This document shows positions 47,201 through 59,500 of a stretch of DNA of 64,000 nt, one piece after another. The position numbers and the translations under genes are program-made. The DNA lies in assembly GCF_000471905.2 (NCBI RefSeq), contig NW_006499912.1:5353058-5417057 (forward strand), given 5' to 3'. The stretch's first letter is position 1, and every line of letters begins with the position of its first letter. The notes under the pieces were generated by a model. That model was not told the origin of the DNA, did not search any database, and saw nothing but the letters and a program-made list of their open reading frames with translations. The DNA is from Amborella trichopoda (taxonomy: Eukaryota; Streptophyta; Magnoliopsida; Amborellales; Amborellaceae).

Positions 47201-50200
47201 AATTCCATTGTTTTTCTTTCATCAATTTATTCCTAAATAAGTCTATCTCCTCCCTTTTTAAGTTCCACCACTTAGTTCTTGGATACCCATTATTCCTTCT
47301 CTTTCATCTCTTAATGGAACCATGCATAACTATGAGCCTATGTTGTATTGTCAAACTCTCTCTTGGGATAACCTTACTGTCTTTATATGATGATGGTTTT
47401 GTCTTCTTAATTAGAAAACAATCTATCTGATTTTTATGTGATCCATTTTTGTAAGTTATTCAATGTTCATCTTGCTTTTTAAAGTAGGTGTTTGCTATTG
47501 TTAGATTGCATTTCAGTATTAAAAAAAAGAAAGAAAAAGAAACTAGGTCACCTTATTTGGGTTTTTTGGGACAAACTTGAAGGGATTGAACCTTTGACCT
47601 CCCTCACCAAACCAATATTACCACTAAGCTAAAGCCTAAGGGATGGAAAGGGGGGAAAGAAAGGAAAAGAAAAAAAGAAAAGAAAAGAAAAGAAAAGAAA
47701 AGAAAAGAAAAGAAAGAGACTAAGTGAGCTTCTTTGGTTATTTTTTTTTGGGACAAAAATCAAGGTTTCAAATCCTTGAGCTCCCTTACCCAAACGGGTA
47801 TATGTCTACCACTAAGCCAAAGCCTAAGGGAAAAAAAAAGGCTAGTTGAACTTGTTTGGGTTTTTTGGGAGTTGGGACAAACTTAAGGTTTAAACTCTCA
47901 AATTGATATGCCTACCGCAAAAGCCTAAGGGTCATCCCTTCAGTATCTATGTTGTATGCTTCATGTCTAAATCCAGTTCTCCCTTCTGCTTTATTTTTTA
48001 TTTTCATAACTTTGCCATGAATTTAAACGAGTTCTTTTTTCTTTAAATTCCTGCATTTCTCCCATTTCTATATTTATGGAACAAATCTTTATTCAACTCT
48101 CCTTTGACATTGTACAGTTCTGTTCTTCATTATGGACATGCTGCGGCACCAAATGACCGGGTATGGGTGAATTCTTTCCCTGTCATTCTTTCTCTTGTCT
48201 ATTGTTCTTTTAGCCATCTAATATTTGAATGTAAAATTCCCCTAAATAATCTTCATATCATTGAAAGAAGTTGTTCTGATTTGAGCCTTACTTATTATGA
48301 ATTTGAATTCAAAACTTTTGCATTAAGACCATCTACGGGTAGTAGGCTAGTCTATCGTTAACCATGTTTTATTCAACTTTTAATTTACTTTATGTTTGAT
48401 GATTTAGTTCAAAGCACAACAATTAAGCAGTCTTGAATTTATTCTAGGATATAGGTAAGGATATTTTTCACGGTGGACTCTTGCATTCTTGGATCTGTCC
48501 AGTTCAACTGCTTTTGTACTAACAGTGCCATTGCATAAAATAACCCATTTAATTTGTGGTGTTCATGAATTTGACTTATACTTTTAGTTCCCTCCATTTT
48601 TTTATCAAATTAAATTTTTTTATTGCCTTTGATAGTGGTATATGTAGATTAGAGAAATAGTAGGAAGCTAGTGACAGGAGACTGCTGACTGATGTTCCGA
48701 GCTCAAGTGTATCCGGAACTTAAAAGTCTATGGCGTGGAACCATATCCAAAACGGAGACCAAGATGTCTCATTGGGGTGGTCACTAACTCTTCAATGTCA
48801 ATACTTTATAGTGACTTCAGATCTATAATTAGAGAAATAGTTTAGGAAGCTAGTGACGGGACTGCTGACTGATGTTCCGAGCTCAAGTGTATCAGGACCT
48901 TACAAGTCTATGGCGCACAACCATCCAAAGAAGAGACCAAAATCTCTCATTGGGGTGGTCACTAACTCTCCAGTGTCAATACTTTATTGTGACTTCAGAT
49001 CTATAAAGTATAAACTGGTGTAACACTCTTGAGTTTCAAGGTGTTTCCACTTCCTGAGCATATCTATAATGTGAAGCAATGTATTTCTTATTGACCCTTT
49101 CCCTTTTTGTTTTAGGTGGGTGGATGATTGCTCACTCTTAAAACTCCCACCAATAGTCTTTGCTAATATCTGTGCATCTTACTGTGGGGTTTCATGTACT
49201 TAATGGCTCTTGTCGTTTGAAGAACAAGTATTCAATTTCTTTGGATTTTATGCATCTCTATCTCTGGTTTTGGGTCCTGTCATAGAAAACAAATTACCCT
49301 ACCTCTGTCGTTATGCACAATCCTGGAAACTCTAGTCTTAAGCTGTCATAATCATATTACAGAAGTACATTTATTCTGGGAATCGAGGAAAAACAATTTT
49401 TTCCTCTTGTAGTGTTACCAGAATTTCAACAGCATTTTGAGAACAAGTGGGGTTACAAAAAACAGTCTCCGCCATAAATACTGGCAGGCTGACCGGGACG
49501 TCTATGAACAATAAAACATGCTGCCAAATGGGGCCTTAATGTTAGTCTGTGGGGATACTTGTCACCTGGGATGTGACCTTCTCTAATGCATTTTCACTTG
49601 TTTGCACTTTTAGGGATATGAGATTGCTTGTCACTTTTAGATGTTTTAATCCCTTCTTCTCCTTATTCCTCTCTGAATTATAGCTAAAAAACTGTAGTTA
49701 TCTAGATGTTGGCAGTTGGCAAGCAGATCCATGAGAAAGTAATATTAACTCTATCTTGTAGCTTCTTGGCTTTTGTGTACTCAAGTCTTTGAAGGACTAA
49801 TGCTTGAAATGATGTATTACCTTCTATAAGTTCCTGATTCTGTGTTCTGTTGGGAAATGAGCCTTGTGGTATTTGATGAAATTTTTCATTATCTCGATGT
49901 TCTCTCCTATTGCACCTTCAATCTCATTCATGTGGTTAATTTAAAAAAAGAAATGTCATTCATGTGGTTTCAAAGGTGTTGTTGGATTTGGGGCTTGTAA
50001 TCTTTGATAGTGTCTCCTTGAAGGCATCCCATGAAGAAACATATCAATCCATGGATGCGTCTCTTTGAAAGTGATCCAGCATTTCTCTCTTCTGTTTTTC
50101 ACATGCTTCTCAACTTATTTCATACATGCTTCTCAATAATTTTTTTCTGCTTTGTGGTGCATGCCAATGTTCATTTCTAAATGCCCTTTTATCTTTAAGC

Positions 50201-53200
50201 AGACACTTGAAAATGGAGATATTGCTTTGCTTGACATGGGAGCTGAATACCATTACTATGGTTCTGACATAACATGTTCGTTCCCTGTAAGTATACAACT
50301 TACTTCCTTATCTGAACTTCCTTGACTTGTTTTCCTCCTCTTTCATTTGTTTGTGCCCTGAGAGTTGGCTCGCACTGAAGCCATTTAATATCATCAACAA
50401 CATCAGAGCCTTTTCCCAAACTATTTGGGGTCAGCAATGAAGCCATTTAATGTGATTTGCATATATAGCAATTGACACAAGAACAGAATGGTGACTAAAA
50501 ATTTGGTGACTCGGGCTTGGTGATTAAAAAAGTCGGTGACTCAAGCTTGGACTTGCTGAGTCACTTGTACCTGGCAGGGTGTTGTCTGCAGAAGAATAAT
50601 CCTAAGACCTGGGGCGAATTTGACTGATTCACAGATTTACTTATTGTCTTTAATGGATACTTGGCTGAGTCAGACTTCTGACTCAGCCTCTAACTTGGGC
50701 TCGTGATGCTGGCGAATCTGAGCGTATTTTTTATCAGTAGAATAAAATATTTTACTCTATATATGTTGGGAAAGTACTTTTTTAGACTTATCTTTTTTTT
50801 AAGTCAATTTTGTCACTGCTATTTTATGCATTTGTTGTTCCACATATGTTTTATTCTTGATGCAATAACATATGCATTTTCCGAGTAATATATATGAAAA
50901 TCTTAAACTGTTGGCACAGTTAAATAAATTCCTTTGTTGTTATTACTTATCTGGAATGTTATTTTCTTTTTCTTATCTGTTAAGGAATGTCGAATTTCAT
51001 GCAAAGTTTTGTGTCATTATTGTGTTTGCTGGTAAAATGGGATGACTTATTTTGTCACCGTGTTACTGCAAAGTCGAACTTTCATATCAGTTATCACATA
51101 GTTTAAACCATTTTCCATTGCTTAGTTAACAAGAACCTTGTACTTATATTATTGCAAATCTACTGCTCCTTTTGCGATCATAATTTATTTCATACTCCCG
51201 TTTTTCAGCTCAAGTTTGTCAATTATCTATAGCTATTTGTGCTGCCACAAATAGCTCAGAATGGTGGGTGTGTATAACCTATTTGATCTGGCACTATCCA
51301 CGTGACCATACATGGCCCCATGGTTGACGAGAAAGCAAATTGCTATAACAATTGAGGTTCTTAAAGAAAAAACCTTATTGATGTAGGTTCAAGTTATTTG
51401 TCTTATGGTTTTGGGATGTTCACATAGGGTTTTAATCATAGTTACTAGTATCATGTGGATAAGGCCACAATCCAGCTCTTGGATCACAACCCCACGATCC
51501 CTACTAGAGCTCTTGTGGGATCATTGTTTTTAAAATAGGGATCTTACACCGAGGCTTTTGTGATCTTGCTTGTTGTCTCTAAGGATTGCGCTTTCTATAC
51601 TTCAGGAAGGTCCATATTGAAACACGAGGTCGAGAAAATGCTAGGCGACGCTTAGGCGGAAGGCGCTAGACAAGTGCCTAAGTCTCGAGGCGCCCCAAAT
51701 ATAATATGCATATATGTGCAGCCCCAATGCGCGCACGCACACACACACACACACACACACATATATAGGGAGTGATTTCATGCAACAGTTTATTAGTATA
51801 ATGAAATAATCTATAAAAACCATGTTAGGCCTATTTGATTAATCTCAAATTTTTAAATACATTCTTCTCATTCTAATGAACAATCACAAAGTAAAATTTG
51901 AAAACACACCCTAGAAAGTATTTTTTAAGCCAATTAATATGGGCCATCTCTTTTAATGAGATGATTAGATCTAGGCCTTAGAATAATTTTTTTTTTCCTT
52001 TCTAATCTTTTAGATAGCTTTATTATCATTAGATTAATAATGTTAAAAATAAAAAATTGATTTTGAACTTATACAGGCTTAGATTTTGAAATTCACCAAA
52101 TGGATGGTCTAGATTCATTATTGGAGGGGATTCATTTTGACCATATCGAGGTTGAAAATTAATTTTTTTTTTTTTGTAATTGATTATTGGGATGAAGAGA
52201 TTGTCTTTGCAAAATTTGAAGTCATACAAATGCCACAGGCATGATTGTTCTAGAAGTGTGGTTTCATTATATTATAATGGCATTGTGACATGAAATTATT
52301 CCCCTATGTAGATATATCATTTTGTGTATTTAATTTCTGAATTTATATGTGCTGTAACCAAGTATATATATATGTCTGTATGTTGAAAAACACATTGAAA
52401 ATAATTGAATCACATTTCAAAATTGTAATAAATCGAAAGATATAACAAAGGATAACTATGACTCTGTAGAACACTCAAGTATCCATAAAGACCAAATACT
52501 GAATAACTTAAGTACAAAATGACAATCACAATTCCATACTCCATTGTTCATATACTCCAATCTCCATTGTCCATATACTTTCCAAACTTGCAAAATCCAA
52601 ACTTCAAAACCACAATGTAGTTAGAATTGCAAAGTCATAAAAGGGAAATGATACAAGAGATGCCAGGTCTTCGATATTCAAAGTTTTGGCTGACTATGAA
52701 TAAACTTCTAAATCACCTTCAAAAGTCACTCTATAACTTTTCTTTGTGGTTCATAATAATCCAACAAAAAAATAATAATCCCATAAAAAGGGGGAATTTA
52801 TCAAAATACCCAGGGGAGATGCACTATTTACCGTTCAACTATTCCAACCTATGATCATGTGTCTTTTGATGGGTATTTTGATATTGAATCAAACTATATG
52901 GGTAAAATGTTAAATAGTTCATCTATGATAGCTATTTTGATAAATTTCCCAAAAAATAAAGTAAATTTAAGATGATATCTCAAACCTGTATAATCTTTGA
53001 TCTTACTAAAAATTGAAAAAAAAAAATCTATTTTTTTGGAGGTTTTTTGAGAACACGAGCTCCTAACAAGGACATGCCATCCATAAAGCAACACCTAAGC
53101 CTACACATGGGTTTGGGCTTCCTAGAAGGGGCGAGGCAGCCGCCTTGGTGGAACAAGGACCATTTTTGGTTTCATTATTGAAACAAAATGAGATCATTGA

Positions 53201-53503
53201 TTGTCATGATCCAAAGGTCACGATGAATTGGAACAGAATTCAAATCATTTGGGTTTTAACTTGATCTTGAAAAAAAGCAAGGTCCATGAGTGGAAAATCT
53301 AAAAAAAAAAAACAGACGATGAAAAATAGTAAAAGAGAGTAGACTTTTACACGATATGAATGTTTTATAATTTACCATGATTTTCAATTTTCAATCTCCA
53401 AAAGAAGAGGAAATATATACCAGCTATAGCTTTTGGCACGAGAGAGAGAATTTTTGATCTCCAAAAGAAGAGGAGATATATTCCAGCTATAGCTTTTGGC
53501 ACG

Positions 53504-53558
<55 letters not shown>

Positions 53559-56500
53559 TACGTACNNNNNNNNNNNNNNNNNNNNNNNNNNNNNNNNNNN
53601 NNNNNNNNNNNNNNNNNNNNNNNNNNNNNNNNNNNNNNNNNNNNNNNNNNNNNNNNNNNNNNNNNNNNNNNNNNNNNNNNNNNNNNNNNNNNNNNNNNNN
53701 NNNNNNNNNNNNNNNNNNNNNNNNNNNNNNNNNNNNNNNNNNNNNNNNNNNNNNNNNNNNNNNNNNNNNNNNNNNNNNNNNNNNNNNNNNNNNNNNNNNN
53801 NNNNNNNNNNNNNNNNNNNNNNNNNNNNNNNNNNNNNNNNNNNNNNNNNNNNNNNNNNNNNNNNNNNNNNNNNNNNNNNNNNNNNNNNNNNNNNNNNNNN
53901 NNNNNNNNNNNNNNNNNNNNNNNNNNNNNNNNNNNNNNNNNNNNNNNNNNNNNNNNNNNNNNNNNNNNNNNNNNNNNNNNNNNNNNNNNNNNNNGAGAGA
54001 GAGAGAGAGATTCCTGAACATGAAGAATGGAAATCGTCCATTCTTGTTTGCCTCTAGCCCCATCAAATGGTGTCATAATAAGTTTAAAAATAGCAGGGCC
54101 ATATGTCATGTGTCTTCAATAATAATTCTTGAAATACATGGAGTCAAAATTTTCTCACAATCACTCTTTCTATGGAACCTTCCATTATTTTTCTCCGTCC
54201 TTGTTTGACGCATATATTGGTATGAGCTGGGCTTATTAATTTGCCTGTGCTGCAGGTTAGCGGTAAATTTTCCAGTGACCAGCGCCTTGTTTACAATGTA
54301 AGTGTTCTTCCCATGGTTAGTGAGCTTTTGTGCCCTCGAGAGTGTTTTTCACCTACTGTCTCCTTTTTGAAAAAGTTCAGGTTGGTTTCATCCTCAGATG
54401 TGGTTTGATCGATATGGATATGTTTTTCTTGAAAAATGTCAGTGCTTTTTTTCTTGATCTTCCCTTTTCCCTTTTGATCTATATCTGAGGATTTGTTTTT
54501 GCAGGCAGTTCTCAAGGCTCACAATCATGTGATATCGACAATGAGACCTGGTGTGAGCTGGATAGAAATGCACAAGTAAGGTTCACGTTGTTTGTATCTT
54601 TCTCTAAGGGCATTCCAAGTTTTAGATTGCTTAGGGATAAGACCATGGGTTTTCCAAAATGAACCGGAGCGCTTGGCATGCTTGACCAAAATTTATGAAT
54701 TAAAGTTAAGGGCTACACTCGTAGTTGCCGGGATTTCTTAACCTAGGTGGCAATCCCACTCTGCAAGGTTCTTGATCCCCACCTTAAAGACCACGATATC
54801 AACCAAAATGATGTTTTCCAAACCAGATAGCATTGTGGCTATAATTTTAATGTAGTTGCATTCCTTGCTGGCTATAAACGAAGAGATCCCTACTTTAGAA
54901 AGTATGTATAGTCCTAGACTATAAATATTATTTAATGTTGGGAGCAAGATCCCCAAGAAGTTGGGATCGAGATCTCAAAAGGTCGGGATCAAAATCCCTA
55001 ACATATTCATTTTATGTACAAAACTTCCCAACCGTAGGGATCTTCTAACCTTTCGTGATCGCTCTGCGCCTGTTCCCTATCCCACTCTCGCATCAGACTC
55101 GATCCCAGCAATTATGGATACTCCTTTATCTCCTCCTAAACTTGTTGTTTCAGTGTTATTAGTGCTATGTTGTAAATCCTTGATTAGACAAAGTAATTTA
55201 TAATTAATATGTAGCTATTGTGTTTTCTGTAAAGCTGTGACTTGCCAAAGAGTAATATCCCGATTTGGAGATACTGCATTGAAGGGCTAGTTGTCGAGTT
55301 GTGATATCTTGACTTGAACATATTCTTTGACGCTACACTTTTTCCACCTTAACTTGTAACCAACAACTTTGTAAAACTCAATAGTTATTGCAATCTCTCA
55401 TACTGGGTAGCGATTTAGCTTCAGAATCCCAATTCTAAGATTCCATCAAGGGATCCCCATGGAACCCATTTTCTTAAAAGTTAATCTCAATTCCACATTT
55501 ATTGAATCTCGATTCGGTTTTTTTTTTAGAATCCAAATTCCAGAACATCAAATATTGTGGTTCATAGGTGCACGAAACTGTCATTTGATGAAGATGAACC
55601 TTGCTTGCGCCTTTATAGAATCTTGATTGGATTTTTTGGAATCACACACAAAGTAAACATCATGTCAACTTAGTAGTATATCGTAAAATAAATTTAAGGA
55701 TTCTTACACAATTTGCTTTTCTAATAGTGCTAGAACAAATGCTTCTTCAAGAAAATTGTGGAAGAGTATTCAGTTTGATTCAATTCTGATGTACTACGAC
55801 GTAGAGTATCACAAAGACGACCAAAATCCCATTTTGAAGTATATGTATCAAAAACAAAATCTCATTCTCAAGTATAAATAAGATACTAGTTGTATGTTTT
55901 GTAAACACAAACACTACTTCCCTAGTAGACTAGTGAAATATTCTGCTTTTTGAAATTTTTTATTATTTAATATATCATCTATGTTTAAGAACTCTATGGG
56001 TGTTTGCGAACTGTACTTAACATTATTCCTAAATTTTGACAACCTAAAATAAATAACTTGTTTTTATAAATTTTATTATTATCAAGTATGTTTATGCTCT
56101 TTATTCAATCCAGAACCTCAGTAAGGTTATTCAATACACTGATTTCAGTACCTGGGGAACCCTTGTTCAGGTCTTTAGGATTGTTGAGGATCTCACTTGA
56201 ATTCTAGGGAACTCCGACTAAGCATCTTAATACATCGATTCCAATACTAAGGTATTCTTGCTTAAACATACACTAGAACCTCAAACATTTTGGAAGCTGT
56301 CGCTATGTAGAATTCCAAGGTATAAATTAAAAAAATTTCTTTATTATTGATTAGTGTTACAATATAAATATAAATACGAAATAAACCTACTACAATCTAA
56401 GATATTGACTTTTACTGCCAAACAAAACTATATTCATAAAATTGAATACAAACTTAATATGCATCGAAAAACAATTAGGAATTCTAGTCTCAGTAGGAGT

Positions 56501-59500
56501 CCTAGTTCAAGTAGGAATTTTAATCCAAATAGGACTCGTAATACAATTAGTACTACTGACACAAAAAATGAACCAATAACTAAAATAAATTCATAAATAA
56601 AAGTAGGAAGACTTGCTGAACTTTTGCCTACGGTTACCCCTTTAGGACATAGCACGCCCACACCCGATTACAAAACTGATGGTGCACGTGATCTAAAATC
56701 CTGCAGAATCCACTGAATTGGGAAGCACCTCTGGAATACCTTTTCAAGCTAGAGATGAGAGCATGGGCTACTAGAATTAGGCTTTCGTTAGACCTTTTTA
56801 AAAGCTTTAGAGCAATGCCACTATGTTGCACCTCCCATTTAACAAAGATAGGTTGGGCATGCCCCCTTTATATGCCCTAGGTGGTGTGTGCCACCCAAGG
56901 TCTCTACTTTGGGTTGGGGGAGAGAAGAGAGGGAGCTAGAGAGGGAAGAAGATGGCATGGAGGAGAAAGAGAGAGAGGAGAGAGACGTTTGAAAATCTGA
57001 TGATGAGAATGAGGGGAGGACCTCTCCTTATATATGCTTGATGGCGGGTATTCCACTCTCAATTGGGATTCAGTTTGACCAAAAAATTTCTTGGTAATAT
57101 GTGAGGTGAGATAAACAAATCAGATTCATCTATTCTTTAAAATCAGCCATTATGACTTTAGGGAGGAGTTTAGAAACCTTATCCTCTGAATCTTTGACCC
57201 ATGTCGACTTCTAGTCAATCTAGGATAAGACTGGTCAAATTTCATAATCTCTTTTGACTATAATTGCTTTTCTCTCACAAAGATATTGTAGAAATTCAAA
57301 GCCAAAAAGACTGGTCAATTTTCAAGGATTTCCTAAATATTTCAAATCTCATCCCACACAAATTTCCCTTAAATCGCTCTTATGAAAGATTTCCCACATA
57401 AGCGGGAGATCGCCCAGAAAAAGCGGCATCTCCTTGAGGGGGGTCATGAGGGCCTTGTAGGCCCCACGTCCTTCCCATGTGGAGCCCCCCCAAGAGTGGG
57501 AGTTGTGCCAATGGACCCCACATGTGGGTCCCACCTCAAAATGGCGCTCCATTAACTACGCCCTTCTTCAGAGTTTTGTTGCATAGAATCAATTTTTTTA
57601 AAAAAAATTGAAAACATCCAAAAATCATAGGAACATAAATCGAGTTGCAAATAATACTTTTGAAGTTCTTAAAAAAAGTCTAAAACACTCATGAATGCTT
57701 TTGAATTGGTTTGATACCAATGGGTCAAGCAAAGTAACTTTTAGGGCACTCCACCCATGCTAGATACTGTGATCCACAACTATCTTTTTAAACCAACCCA
57801 ACGGGATCCATGACCCACACTTGTATACAAGGGCTTATAGTTGACCTGTCAACGCTAGCTAGTGAATAGTGGAATTACGGTTGTAGTATGTGGATTACAT
57901 GTCCCCCCCTTTAAGAGCAAGTCACATGCACATATCACTATAGTACAGAGGGATTCTCTCTATGCACATGTATATGTATCTCTCTATAGGGTTGCTTCTC
58001 GAAATGCAGCTGTCATATGTACGTGTTTTGCGAAAGTTTGTTGAGGATTTGACTATCACTCTCACAAGCCTATAGCTGCACATAGGAGACTATGAAGTTC
58101 TTCTAGCCTACAAGCAATGTCCCGAGGCATCTTCTCAACCTCAATAAGGGGTTGACCATCTCTAAAACCCTCATTGGTAGTACCTATGCCACGGAAAAAA
58201 GGGTTTTGAACATGACTTGGGTCATAGATTGCCCAAACCTATGTCAGTCAACCATCATACTCTCCCATTAAAGTGCACAATAAACTATATTTATTATGTT
58301 TACATGTTTTAACGGGCTTTAAAGGCCACAAACCCGGCACATTCTAGCCTATATAACTTGTTTCTATTATGTTCCATCGTGGTTCCAATGGTTAGTTGCA
58401 TGATTCTATAAAGTTAGGAATCTCAATCGTAGTCGTTGGGAGCAGGAGTAGGTGTGAAAGCTGGTGCGTAACCGAGAGCGTGGGATTTACCAATGGCTGA
58501 AGCGTCCTAACTTGGGAGTGCTTGCGAACGACTTGATGTATGCACTATATGTATATTGGATTGCTTGGGATACATACACACACGCACGCATATAATTTCT
58601 AAAACGATATAAAAAATTGAATAATATATGTTTTTAGCATTATCTACGCATGTACAATGACAAACCTATATAGCCTGAAAGTCCCATAAAAATTTGATAA
58701 AAATGTGGTTGAAAGGCCACGATAAAAACCAAACTGAAGAATCCCCATGTCCCTAACCGGATGAGACAAGGATATTTATTATAGTGAGAACTGCCCGGTT
58801 CTGGAAACTCCTGGCAGTTCCCCTCTTTGCAACTATTCTGGTGGGAGCCACCTATGTCCGAGTTGACTCGGGCAATTCCGAGTATGTTTGCCAATTTTTA
58901 ACCACTTGTGCAAACCACCACCGTGAAAATGAAAAGCAGAAATTTGTCTACAGGTGGTAGTTAGCTAGAAAATTGACAAAAAACAAAAAAATACAAAGCA
59001 TAATCTCTCTAGAAAATTAAAGACATCGGGTTCAAATTTCAAAGTTTTTTGAAACTTTTCCTAGTATTGAGATCCCTTGAAACTATGATTCTACCCCATT
59101 TTTAGTGGGTTTCAATCCCCTTCCAAAACAATCAAGACACCATTTAGTTGGAATCGAGATCCTTATAAGATAGGGATCGAGCCCCCTTGATGAGGATTGA
59201 GTTCTGCTTGGGGTCCAGCTCCAGCTAAGGGATCTCCTAAGCGAGACTTGGGTGATCGACACACCCTAACCAATTTTCCGGCATCTCGATTCATTGGGTT
59301 GAAACTTGATTCCAAAAAGTTATAAATTTCGATTCCAATTGGGTTGGTGTTCGATACCAAAAAGGTAGGAATCACGACTCCATTTGGGTTGGGGCGTGAT
59401 TACCAAAAAGTAGGAATCTTGGTTCTTGCAATATGCATTGTAAGGAAGACAATTCCAACAATAGGAATCTTCTAGCCACCCATGATTCCGTGCTTCGGAT

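Noticed and set aside
53365-54109. ORFs of 173-233 codons on both strands
   Set aside because: They combine a GA/CT simple repeat with the 429-N gap.
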